NCBI GenBank assembly: GCA_015680685.1 | Contig: MNCI01005291.1 | Location: 538,551 to 588,643 of the forward strand | Direction: 5' to 3' | From: Gnetum montanum | Lineage: Eukaryota > Streptophyta > Gnetopsida > Gnetales > Gnetaceae | DNA: 50,093 nt | Part shown: positions 21,275 to 31,184 of the stretch, one piece after another | Position numbering within the stretch: position 1 is the stretch's first letter | How the letters are laid out: each line of letters begins with the position of its first letter | Made by a program: the position numbers and the translations under genes | The notes under the pieces: model-generated | What the model was told of the DNA's origin: nothing | The model's database searches: none | What the model saw: the letters and a program-made list of their open reading frames with translations, nothing else

Positions 21275-22446
21275 CATGTGATGCACATCCCCTCATAGAG
21301 TGTAAAAATATTACTAGAAGTGCATTAGTAGATAAAAAACAATGATTTCTAAGGAATTGAAGATGAATGGAAGTAGGGTATCTTTCAAAGCCAGTTGTGA
21401 GATGACTACTATAGGTAGTACTTCACAATGCTTTGTAAAAATTCATTGGAAGTCATCTGATCAACTAGAAGCCTCCATATAAGGGTGAATGCAAGCTTCT
21501 AGTTTCTGAAAGCCTTCTTGAAGGTACTATGGGTGGGTTGGTAGATATACCTCCTCATAGTGCATGTAAAAATCTCGCCAAAAGCACATCGGTAGACTAG
21601 AAGCAGCGATTTCCAAGGAACTAAAGATGACCAGAAGCAGGGCATCTTCCAGAGCTAGCTATGAGACGAATGCTATAGACATTACCTTGGAGTGCTTTAT
21701 AAAAATTTTCTGGAAGTCATTTGATCAACTAGAAGCATCCTTGCAAGGGTGAATGTGAGTGTCCACTTCCTGGAAGCCTTTCGGAAGGGATTATCGATGG
21801 GTTGCTAGATGCATTCCCTCGTAGTGCATGTAAAAATTTCACCAGAAGTATGTTTGTAGACCAAAAGTAGTGATTTCCAAGGAATTGAAGATGACCAGAA
21901 GTAGGTCATCTTCTGAAGTTGGCTGTGAGATGACTGCTACAGGCAATACCTCATAGTTCTTTGTAAAAATTTTCTAGAAGTCATTTGATCAACGAAAAGC
22001 CTCCATGCAAGGTTGAATGAGAGCTTCTGGTTGTTGGAAGCCTTCTAGAAGGGACTATGAGTGGGCTACTTGATGCACCCCCTTACAGTGAATGTGAAAA
22101 TCTCATCAAAAGCATGTTGGTAGACTAGAAGTAGTGATTTACAAGGAATTGAAGATGATCGAAAGTAGGGAATCCTCTAAAGCTAGTGATGAGATGACTA
22201 CTATAGGTAGTACCTTGTAGTGCTTTGTAAAAATTTGTTAGAAGTTGTCCAATTAAACAAAACATTCATGCAAGGGTGAATGAAAACTTATGGTTGTTGA
22301 AAGCCTTTTCTAAGGGATTATGAGTGGCCTGCTAGATGCACACCCTTGCAGTGTGTTTAAAAATCTAACTGGAAGCACGTCAAGAGATTGGAGGTAGTGA
22401 TTTCCAAGGAACTAAAGATGACTAAAAGTAGGGTATCTTTTGTAAT
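21275..22446. repeat. 264 bp tandem array, left part
   Basis: The landmark AAGGAAYTRAAGATGA occurs at 21351, 21615, 21879, 22143 and 22406, at spacings of 264, 264, 264 and 263. Each unit also carries GTGCATGTAAAAATCTC and AGAAGCCTTCTAGAAGGGA-like words. The unit that starts at 22406 is cut at 22446 by E3 and resumes at 30379. The array has no gene and looks like a satellite or the tandem-repeat part of an older element. Confidence 0.92.
22442..22446. repeat. Target-site duplication of E3, left copy
   Basis: GTAAT directly before the 5' LTR. The right copy at 30379-30383 is GTAAC, four of five identical. Confidence 0.8.
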
Positions 22447-22831
22447 TGAAACACCAAAAAATTTTGGGTCTCGACATCATGAATATAAATTTGGCTAAGT
22501 GTCAAAATGGTGGCACTTTGCCCAAATTTTTTCCAAAGTGTTGATTATAGTCAGCTCCAATTGCTAGATTTGGAAAATTTTTCTAAGTATTAGAATGATG
22601 GCATTTTTTGCATAAATGTCACACTATGCAGCATAGCGTAGCGTAGCATCCTATCACACTGTGCGGTGAGCACAGTTTTCAAGCTATGCAGCATAACACA
22701 GTGTAGCCAGCTTGACACTACAAGTGTCTCATGTCCTACACGTAACATGGGATGAGCATAGTAGATAGCATAGTCCCACCCACTACACTACCACATGGCA
22801 CCTAATCCACATTTTGGACTAACCCTAGCCC

Positions 22832-22839
22832 TATAAATA
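22832..22839 (+). promoter_or_regulatory. TATA box in E3 5' LTR
   Basis: TATAAATA in CCCTATAAATACCCTTGG, conserved as TATAAATG in the 3' LTR (29652). The 17 bp repeats begin 34 bases after its first base, so they probably lie at the start of the transcript. Confidence 0.6.
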
Positions 22840-22865
22840 CCCTTGGAACCCCAATGTTTCAGCAG

Positions 22866-23018
22866 TTGGCATTCCCCAAGGGTTGGCATTCCTTAACTAT
22901 TGGCATTGCCCAAGGGTTGGCATTCCTTGACTATTGGCATTCCCCAAGGGTTGACATTCCCTAGCAATTGGAATTCCTTGACCATTGGCATTCCCAAGTG
23001 GTTGGCATTCCTTGGACA
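22866..23018 (+). repeat. Nine 17 bp tandem repeats just after the LTR promoter
   Basis: Exactly nine contiguous 17-mers, alternating between two types: TTGGCATTCCCCAAGGG and TTGGCATTCCTTGACTA. The first type is self-complementary (TTGG pairs with CCAA). In the 3' LTR this array coincides with the run of N. Confidence 0.93.
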
Positions 23019-23656
23019 TGAGCATTTTTAAGCATAAAGCTTCTGACAGTTAGCGAAGGGGGGAGGGGGCAAGAAGATTGGTGAGTACCCATGAATCTTA
23101 GCATTGGAGTCTCCCAAATCTCTCTCCCACTCTAGTGTAGCAGCTCTCAGTCTAGCAAGCATCAACTTATTTGTGCCTGCCTGCACCACGTTTGCAGCAT
23201 CCTAGGAGCTGTGACCATATAGTTCCGTTGCTCAACTGTGCTTGTTCAATGCTACACATTAGTTGTGCACATCCATCATTCAAACAAAAATCAGATCCCC
23301 TAATTTTGGGGTGGTGCATCTCCTTACCCAAACTCTCATTCTATTTTACTATAGTGTATATGTTGCATCTTCGTCTATTCATTTATGTTTATTGTCTAGG
23401 TTACATACTTTGATACATTTTTATTGTTGCAAGTGCTATGTTCTCTTTCATTCCAACATTTGCATGTTACATTCTAAAATTACTATTTGCAAATGGTTAT
23501 TGGACATCAAATAAGTCCCTGTCTAATCAACCAGACTATTTAGGGCACCCTATTTCCATTTTCTCTAGCATGACCCTCGAACGGATTTGGGGTTAGGCTG
23601 TGCACTTGATAACCTCTCAGTGTTCCAGCCATCGATATTTTCAAATGCTACAGTTT

Positions 23657-23676
23657 TTGGTGCTAGAAGAAGGGCC
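23657..23676 (+). promoter_or_regulatory. Primer-binding-site candidate of E3
   Basis: TTGGTGCTAGAAGAAGGGCC starts four bases after the LTR end. It resembles the TGGCGCTAGAAGGAGGG-type sites I recall from Tat-lineage elements of plants. I have not matched it to a particular tRNA. Confidence 0.55.
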
Positions 23677-23729
23677 TGAACCATTTCTTTCTACATTTTT
23701 GATGAGCACTTGATCAAAACTCTAGATGT

Positions 23730-23990
23730 TCTAGAGAGCATAACAAGTTCTCAGAGCGTAACAAGGTCTAGCGTAGCGAGCTTGACAAGCTATAGCATAG
23801 CAAGCTCTAGCGTATCAAGTGTAGTACCAGAGTTGGCCATTTTTAGTAGTTTTCACACTTAGCATTTTTTCTACATTTTCATACTTAGCATATTTTATGC
23901 ATTTTTACACTTAGCCATTTTCCTGCTATTGATAGATTTAGTCATCTTTTTTGTAGTTTTTAGAGTTAGCCATTTTCTGCAAATAACAAC
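23730..23990 (+). repeat. Two short tandem arrays in E3 leader
   Basis: 23730-23830 repeats AGCGTAGCGAGCTTGACAAG-like words about every 18 bp. 23831-23990 holds six copies of a 26-28 bp unit with core CACTTAGCCATTTT, starting at 23831, 23857, 23883, 23909, 23936 and 23964. Both lie between the primer-site candidate and gag. Confidence 0.75.
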
Positions 23991-24039
23991 TTTTATAACC
24001 TGATATGTGAATATGAATCTAGATCAACCTTCCACATCG

Positions 24040-26730
24040 ATGTCTAACATGTTTGATACCACAATCTAGCCAAAGTGAGCTATACTAAGCCATGAAAAAT
24101 ACAATTTTGTTTATGCCAAAATCCAAGTAGCGGTACCAGTGGATTACCTTGATTTAGAAGTAAAATAGGACTATGAATGAGTCCACTAGAATGGACGAGA
24201 GTACAACCCCTCCTTGTTTGACATAATCCCACTCATAGAGTCCTACCACTAGTTGTTGTCTCAACTTATCCATGCAAACAAGCATGCTACAAGGAAAACC
24301 TATGAGGAAGCCTCACAGAAGGAAGAAAATGAGTTCAAGGCCCACTTCGAGCATGAGAGACCCCTCTACACCATCTTCCAATGACCACTCCCTAGTACAG
24401 CCCCTCCTTGATTTGGTCCACCCATCCTCTCTGAGATGGTGGCCATGCCAATTCAGCCTTCCTCACAAGCAACTAATGCATTTTTCCAATACTATGCTCA
24501 TGTAGGGGCCACCTCCTAGCCCTAGAAAACTTAGGCATCCTACGTTTCACTTGTCTCATTGGCATCAGTAGTGTCCATTCGATCCACTCATGTGTGGCCT
24601 ACTTCAATCACCACACCCATTGCTACACATCAACAACCATCTGCTATGACATTAAACTGGCAATTCCTGTATGCTATGATGTTAAACTAGCAACACCCAT
24701 CTACTATTACATTAAACTAGAAAACTCCACAACCAATAATTTTACCCTACGCTATGCAACCAACCCAAGCCCAGCCAATGCAACCCGCTGGCACATCCCC
24801 AAGCTTGGATCAGGCATTCTAGCTAATCCAAAGCTTGACAGAGGAGATCAACTAACTTAAGGCTACCTCCTTTGACACCATCAAGGTGGTGGACTTCTAT
24901 CAAGATGATCCCATAAGTCCTACAGTACCACCTCTAACTCTCCCAGCTAGGGTCCAACTACCACAATTCACCAAGTACACTGGTGAAGGGGACCCCAATG
25001 CACACTTGGTTATATTTTGATATGAGTGCCTACTCCTTCAAGCTTGGCCACATGTCATCATGCGTATGTTTTCCATGTCAGTCATTGGCAAGGCCTTAGA
25101 CTAGTATTGGACACTACCCAAGGCCTTAATCTCCTCTTTAGAGGATCTCATAAGCTAGTTTGTGACATGCTTCAGGTACAACCTAAAGCCTAAAGAAACC
25201 CTCGACTAGCTCATGTAGGTTAAGCAAGGGCATCTAGATCCCATGCCAAAATTCCTCCAATGTTGGAATGCTACATTGAGTGAAATGCATGAACCCTTAG
25301 TGGAGGCACATCTATTGGCCATCTTCAAAGGTGTAGTAAATGACTTCATTAAGTCCAAATTGTATTATTTAGCCCCAAAGTCTCTTAGCAAAGCCTTTGC
25401 CCAAGCAAAAAACATAGAGGAAGTAGCACAAGTAAGCAATGAACCATCTTATGTGGCCTACAGAAACCAACATGCTCACAAGCAAAACATAATAGTGGAA
25501 ACAGTGGCTGCAATCACAAAAGCAGCCAATTGGAGCCCAACAACTAAGTAGCCCAAAGCCCCAGCTGAAAAAATTGCCAACTTTGGTGCCAACTCACCTA
25601 CATCAGTAGGGGCCACCCCATGGTCCAACTTTTAGCATAAGGACTGCTCAAAGTATACACCACTACCAATTCAACCCTCTAAACTATTGGAGCAACTCTT
25701 GAAAGCCATGAAAATCCAACACAAACATGTATCAATGATTACCCATCAAAAATATGATAGATACTGCGAACTACTAAGGAACCCCACATTAGCGATACGA
25801 AATGAGCCCCTAGTCCCACAACATTTTAAATTGGAGTAATACTATCATTACCACCAATTGGTTGGTCATAGTATAGAAAATTGTTGTGGTTTGCAGGATG
25901 ACCTACAAAGAATGATAGAACAGGGCCAATTGGTGCTTGACATGGTAAGTTAATTCAACATAGATGATGCCTCCTATGTCATAAATTCCATTAGCATAGG
26001 TGGCAAGCCCAAACCTATGCAACAACCTTTTGTGATCTATGTGCCTCCTAAGAAGGAAAATGTTCCCTTAGCCTCCAAAAGTGAGAGGCCTCCATTTTTT
26101 TATCAAAATGCCACCTTGGGCACCCACAACACCCTTTGTGGTCAAAGTTCTAAACCAATTGTCTGCGAAGATGTTAAATTGACATGATGTAGCAACAACA
26201 ACTACTAAGCAACCTTTCATCATTAGGGTGCCACAATGAGTTAGTCACACAACAACCCCTACAATAACTCCTAAATGCCCTTTGTCATAAGGGTCCCACA
26301 ATGTGATGGCCCCTCACCTACGCGAAGCCCAACAGTGGGCAATGTCTCAATCTCTCCTCCCTTGAGGATCAACCCTACTAGCAACTAGTGTAGGCCCACC
26401 AAATGGCAATGCAAGAGGATAAAAGAGCAACTTGTAGCCCCCATGGCCAAAGCAAAGGCCACAACTAGGAAGCAAGAACCAAATACTAGGGCCCGTACCC
26501 CCAAGTAGGCCAAGGAAACGAAGCCCAAGTCCCCTACACGAGAGATCTATCTCTCAAGCCACATGAAGGAAGTCAAGGCCAACACAACGGCTAACGACAA
26601 GGACTTTGTAGCTGCACTAACCTAGGTGAAATAAACACTCAAGAAAAAGAACACAATGTTGAGCTTGTACAACCTAGTCATGACTTCATCTACTCACTAC
26701 CAAGCATTGGCCCAAATTCTTGGCATCCAT
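24040..26730 (+). pseudogene. gag: gag of E3: one frame with many stops but no frameshift to about 26700
   Basis: Gag forms the particle that packages the element's RNA. From the ATG at 24040 a single frame can be followed to near 26700: the positions 24040, 25243 and 25822 are all in phase. The capsid-type domain is recognisable at 24960-25470 (PQFTKYTGEGDPNAHLVIF, then FSMSVIGKALD and SLEDLIS-FVTCFRYNLKP). A zinc-knuckle-like region at 25822-25920 reads YYHYHQLVGHSIENC, with the first cysteine(s) replaced by tyrosine. By hand count there are 14 TAG, 5 TGA and 1 TAA before 25243. Hairpin units lie in frame at 24640-24735. The N-terminal 300 codons and the 26000-26700 tail are unrecognised. 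Confidence 0.8.
24640..24735 (+). repeat. Three hairpin-type units inside E3 gag
   Basis: Three units of about 32 bp have cores TGCTATGACATTAAACTGGC, TGCTATGATGTTAAACTAGC and CTACTATTACATTAAACTAG. The middle unit pairs TGCTA (24672-24676) with TAGCA (24688-24692). They fall in the gag frame; another unit (GAAGATGTTAAATTGACA) is at 26166-26183. Confidence 0.7.
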
Positions 26731-27480
26731 TCCTATTATGGAGAACATCCTTGTAGATGAAGCATCCATCCGTGCAACGATGTTACCCCCTACACCATAG
26801 GAATTGGGTTCAACATCTCTAGTCTTTCATGATGATGTATTCAAATTCAACCCCAAATAAGTGGAGGTCACTACAGCTCCACTATCCATTAGCATACATG
26901 TTGGGCAGTGTACCATTCGCAAAGTGTATGTCGATGATGGTGCAGCAACAAATAGAGTCCTATACTCCATCATCGATAAGCTAGGCTTGGTGGATGAAAT
27001 TAGGCCAACCAAAACCACATGTCTAAAATCCTTCAATAGATCATGTGTCATAGTCAGGGTACAATCAACTTAGCCTTCATGGCAGGAGAGCAATTCCCCA
27101 CTAGTGTAGATTTCACTGTCATAGAGGAGATGCCAAGTTTCAACATGATTCTAGGAAGGCCTTGGCTAGCCCAACTATGGGCCATCTCCTATCCCATCCA
27201 CCAAGAAATCCACCTTCCATACGAAGGTGGTCAAGTTATCATCCATGGTGATAATGCTTCCTCTTTGACTATTCACGACATAGACATGGCACAAGTTTTG
27301 GAAGAGGAGTTTCTTGGTGGTACACCTATGTTCACCAATGCAATGCCTAAGGCTAACACACCCTAACAAGTGGTTGAAGCCAACAGCCACCTAGAGGACC
27401 CTAAGCCTTGCACACCCCCTAATCCACACTTTATTAGGGAGCAACTATGTGATCAAGACTTTTCCTTGGCCAAAAACACC
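26731..27480 (+). pseudogene. Retropepsin-like protease of E3, two frameshifts
   Basis: The protease cleaves the element's polyprotein. The frame from about 26735 reads MENILVDEASIRATMLP, then APLSISIHVG and the active-site region KVYVDDGAATNRVLYSIID (near 26930), where DDGAA stands at the usual D-S/T-G. After a shift near 27050 comes TINLAFMAGEQFP and the flap/C-terminal mark FNMILGRPWLAQLWA (near 27160), typical of Tat proteases. The frame stays recognisable to about 27480 and then becomes AT-rich, low-information sequence. No reverse transcriptase follows. Confidence 0.75.
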
Positions 27481-27659
27481 TTAAGCACCAGCTCACCCTT
27501 TGCCTCCATTGGCCATGCATTTTTTTTCTTGGGTTTCATTTATTCATGCATTTACATTTCACCTACCTACCTAGTTTACACACTACTTTGCTTTGTTTAT
27601 GAATTTCTACTTTGTTTACACATCCATCTACTTAGCTTGTGCATTGCATTTGAAAAAAT
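27481..27659 (+). other. AT-rich stretch after E3 protease
   Basis: The frame stays open but encodes only a phenylalanine- and tyrosine-rich, membrane-like run caused by T-rich DNA. It resembles the E2 spacer that precedes reverse transcriptase. No domain is seen. Confidence 0.45.
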
Positions 27660-28105
27660 ACAAAAACACATGGCCTGAAAAGGCCTTAAACTAGCCTATG
27701 ACCCAAAATGGCCTAAAACTATTACTTTTTGCGTTGCTTTCCTTTCATTCATCCATTTTAACTTTGTTTATGATAGATGTTGATGTTTTTTTTTTCTAGT
27801 TGATTTTTTTAGGATCCTAAAGGCACACAGCATGACCATGCATGCAGCATCACACCTTACACAAGCAAGGTAAGCACCAGTCCACTATGACTATAAACTG
27901 GCAAAAATTGTCCTTGGGTCATGACATTAAATTGGCACAATAGCTTATCCTTGGGTCATGATGTTAAAATAGCATAACATACACTATCTACTATGACATT
28001 AAACTAGCATCCAATAGTCTGCTAGAACTATAAACTAGCACATCATGGTCTGCTAGGACCTTCAACTATGTTCACAGTCTACCAGAACTTGAAACTAGCA
28101 TGTTG
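27660..28105 (+). repeat. Hairpin-type repeat array of E3
   Basis: Two units at 27665-27720 (AAGGCCTTAAACTAGC, then AATGGCCTAAAACTA) are followed, after 165 bp, by about seven units at 27885-28105. In one unit TGCTAG (28020-28025) pairs perfectly with CTAGCA (28035-28040) around a nine-base loop. It corresponds in order to both E2 arrays, but with the polymerase genes missing between them. Confidence 0.75.
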
Positions 28106-28374
28106 TTTGATCTTTTGGAGTGCTTGCCATCAATGAAGCCTTGGGAGCACTCACAGCATCATCACCTCTCACCATTTTGGTGATCTTTTGGAGCACTTAC
28201 CATTAGTTTAGCCTTTAGAGGACTTACAACATCATCACCCTAGCACTTTCATCAGCTTCTTGAGCACATGAAACTAGCATAACATTTGAGACATTTGTAT
28301 CATCTTCACATTTAGCACCTACAACATCTTCACATCTAACATTTGCACTTGGATTTCACATTTTGTGGTTTTCT

Positions 28375-28611
28375 TATCTTCTTGGAGTTGTGTTTGTAGG
28401 ATGAAGCCTCAGAGGTGGTCATGCAAAGATGCATCTCATTGTAGCAGCAAGTTACCACATTGCTCTGATGTGCATGATTGGACTAGTTGAGCCACTTAAG
28501 AGTTCACCTCCCCCCTCATCCTTATTACAACCTATGCACATTCACTCCATTATCCTAATATCCTCCCACATACTTATGATTATACATCCCTTGGATGCAT
28601 ACACACTATGA
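28375..28611 (+). other. Conserved 3' block with small peptide frame (E3 copy)
   Basis: CTTCTTGGAGTTGTGTTTGT then AGGATGAAGCC, followed by a 60-codon frame from 28429 starting MHLIVAASYHIALMCMIG. It matches blocks in E2 and E5. The splice-site-like CAG is TAG here, which is also an acceptable acceptor end. Confidence 0.45.
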
Positions 28612-29243
28612 TGCACATGGCTTTCTCTTCATATCAACTATAGAACCCATGGTCAATGTAATAAAATTCATCCTGTGGGGTGCCTCTATTGCATGGTAAA
28701 AGCCTAAGTGGATGTAACATGAATCATCCCTAGAAGGAAACATCTATCCTACAGATGCAATGTGATGCATCAAAACAAAGTTCATCTTCTTGATGGCCAA
28801 CTTGTAGCTAACATTCAGTAGTAAGCCAAACCCAAAGAAGGTTTGCCTCACAAAAAAAAAAGAATGGGGAAAAGCACATCCCCAAGAAAATTTACAATGC
28901 TACAACTTTGCAACTGGCTTAGCCTTAGATTAAGTTTGATGCTCTAATAAGCACTTTGATGAGAGGTTAATGTTTTAGAGGTGAACCACTTCATGTCATG
29001 GTTATTGTCAGCCATGTTGAATCTGCATCTTACATCATAATCCACTATTTGAATTTCATTTCCACAATTCAAATTTCATCTCTCTAGCATTTCCTATACC
29101 CCTTATCCCCTAGCATAACCTTATTTCCATAAGACTCTTGAGCATGATAAAACAACGTTTGATCTTGATGTTGGTGACATGTCTGTTGTGGTGTTTTGTA
29201 ATTCTTTGTCGACGTCTCTTGGGCCACTCCTCTAGACGTCAAC
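28612..29243 (+). other. E3 3' region before the polypurine tract
   Basis: No gene is seen. An A-rich run lies at 28851-28862. The final 100 bases align with the same region in E1 (shared GACGTCAACAAAGAGGGG-type ending). Confidence 0.5.
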
Positions 29244-29254
29244 AAAGAGGGGCC
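29244..29254 (+). promoter_or_regulatory. Polypurine tract of E3
   Basis: AAAGAGGGGCC two bases before the 3' LTR start at 29257. Confidence 0.9.
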
Positions 29255-29256
29255 AT

Positions 29257-30378
29257 TGAAACACCACAAAATTTCGGGTCTCGACATCATGACTGCAAAT
29301 TTGGCTAAGTGTCAAAATGGTGGCACTTTGCCCAAATTTTCTCCAAAGTGTTGGGTGTAGTCAGCTCCAATAGCTAGATTTGCAAAAATTTTCTAAGTGT
29401 CAGAATGATGGCACTTTCTACATAGATGTCACATTGTGCAATGTAGCATAGCGTATCACTCTATCACACTGTGTACCGAGCACAAAATAGTACAATTTTT
29501 AAGGTATGTAGCATAGCACAACATAGCTAGCTTGGCATTGCAAGCATCCTGTGTCCTACACGTAACATGGAATGAGCATAGTAGATAGTGTGGTCCCACC
29601 CACTGCACTGCCATGTGGCACCTAATCCACATTTTGGACTAACCCTAGCCCTATAAATGCCCTTGGAACCCCAATGTTTCAGCAGTTTGCATTCCTTGAC
29701 TGTTGGCATTCCNNNNNNNNNNNNNNNNNNNNNNNNNNNNNNNNNNNNNNNNNNNNNNNNNNNNNNNNNNNNNNNNNNNNNNNNNNNNNNNNNNNNNNNN
29801 NNNNNNATGATGAGGGGCGAATCTCAATAGTGGAGTCTCCCAAATCTCTCTCCCAATCCATCGCAGTAGCTCTCAATCTGGCAAGCATCAACTTATTTGT
29901 GCCTACTCGCACCACATTTGTAGCATCCCAGGAGCTATGATCATATAGTTCTGTTGCTTAGCTATACTTGTCCAATGCTGCACATTAGTTGTGCACATCC
30001 ATCATTCAAACAAAAATCAGATCCCCTAATTTTGGGGCGGTGCATATCCTTACCCAAACTCTCATTCTATTTTACTATAGCGTATATGTTGCATCTTCAT
30101 GTATTCATTTATGTTTATTGTCTGGGTTACATACTTTGATACATTTTTACTGTTGCGAGTGCTACGTTCTCTTTCATTCCAACCTCCACATGTTATATTC
30201 TAAAATTACTATTTGCAAATGGTTATTGGACACTACGTAAGTCCCTATCTAATTGACCAGACTATTCAGGGAACCTTGTTTCCATTTTCTCTAGCATGGC
30301 CCTTGCACGAATTTGGGGTTAGGCTATGCAACTGATAACCTCTTGGTTTTCTAGCCACCAACGTATTCAGACGCTATA
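29257..30378 (+). repeat. 3' LTR of E3, with assembly gap
   Basis: It starts TGAAACACC and ends GCTATA (CA changed to TA). It is 1122 bp including 94 N at 29713-29806. It is 84 bp shorter than the 5' LTR, and the difference falls at the N run, where the 17 bp repeats should be. The TATA box is at 29652 and the end block from 30239. Confidence 0.93.
29713..29806. other. Assembly gap (94 N)
   Basis: It falls in the 17 bp tandem array of the E3 3' LTR. Comparison with the 5' LTR suggests the real missing stretch may be some 84 bp longer, unless this copy has fewer repeats. Confidence 0.9.
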
Positions 30379-30383
30379 GTAAC
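30379..30383. repeat. Target-site duplication of E3, right copy
   Basis: GTAAC directly after the 3' LTR. With GTAAT at 22442-22446 it brackets the element. Confidence 0.8.
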
Positions 30384-31183
30384 TAGTTGTGAGATGACTG
30401 GTACAGGTAGTATTTTGTAGTGCTTTATAAAAATTTATTGGCAATTGTCCGATCTAGCTAAAGACTCCGTGTATGGGGGAATATGAGCTTCTGGTTGCTC
30501 AAAGAATTTCAGAAGGGACTATGGGTGGGTTTTTAGATGCACCCCTCATATTGCATGTAAAAATATCACTAGAAGCACATCAATAGATCAAAAGTAGCAA
30601 TTTCCAAGGAACTAAAGATTATTGGAAGTAGGGTATCTTTTAAAGCTAGCTGCAAGACAATTGCTCTAGGCAGTAGCTCACAGTGCTTTCTAAAATTTTT
30701 TTTGAAGTCATTTGATCATCCAAAATCCTCCTTGAAAGGGTGAATGTAAGCTTCCAATTGTAGGAAGCCTTTTAGAAGGGATTTTGGATGGGCTACTAGA
30801 TGCATGCCCTCATAGTGCATGTAAAAATCTCACTAGAAGCATGTCTGTAGATCGGATGTAGTGATTTACAAGGAACTAATGATTATCAAAAGTAGGGCAT
30901 CTTCCAAAGCTAGGTATGAGATGACTGCTATCAGTAGTACCTTGCAGTGCTTTGTAAAAATTTGTTGGAAGTCATCTAATCAACTAGAAGCATCCATGCA
31001 AGGGTAAATACAAGCTTCTGCTTGCTAGAAGCCTTCTTGAAGGGACTACGAGTGGCCTAATAGATGTGCCCCTTACAGTGCATGTAAAAATATTACTAGA
31101 AGCATGTCCATATACTAGAAGCAGTGATTTTCAAGGAATTGAAGATGACTAGAAGCAAGGCATCTTTTGAAGTTAGCTGTGAC
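30379..31183. repeat. 264 bp tandem array, right part
   Basis: The landmark AAGGAAYTRA occurs at 30606, 30870 and 31133. Removing E3 plus one 5 bp duplication (7937 bases) puts the split unit at 263 bp, equal to its neighbours. The array stops at about 31183. Confidence 0.92.
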
Positions 31184-31184
31184 T

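Larger units (their letters stand above)
22447..23652 (+). repeat. 5' LTR of E3
   Basis: It starts TGAAACACC and ends GCTACA, giving 1206 bp. It contains GCATAGCGTAGCGTAGC-type words (22620-22700), a TATA box (22832), nine 17 bp repeats (22866-23018) and the end block AAGTCCCTGTCTAATC from 23513. Open frames at 23171-23514 recur in the 3' LTR and are not genes. Confidence 0.93.
22447..30378 (+). mobile_element. E3: complete but pol-less Tat-type LTR element (gag + protease only)
   Basis: Both LTRs, a primer-binding-site candidate, gag, protease, hairpin repeats, a conserved 3' block, a polypurine tract and a near-perfect 5 bp duplication are present, 7.9 kb in all. Reverse transcriptase, RNase H and integrase are missing: after the protease (ending about 27480) the sequence passes straight into the hairpin repeats and 3' region. 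It shares LTR start, polypurine tract and LTR end block with E1 and E5, so full-length relatives may have supplied the enzymes. By eye the two LTRs are about 90 percent identical, indicating an old insertion. Confidence 0.9.

Noticed and set aside
22866-23018. Regular short repeats that could suggest a CRISPR array
   Set aside because: Units are contiguous 17-mers without unique spacers, within a plant LTR.
23171-23514. Two overlapping open frames, repeated at 29954-30240
   Set aside because: They lie inside both LTR copies of E3, have no domain and differ between copies without sign of protein constraint.
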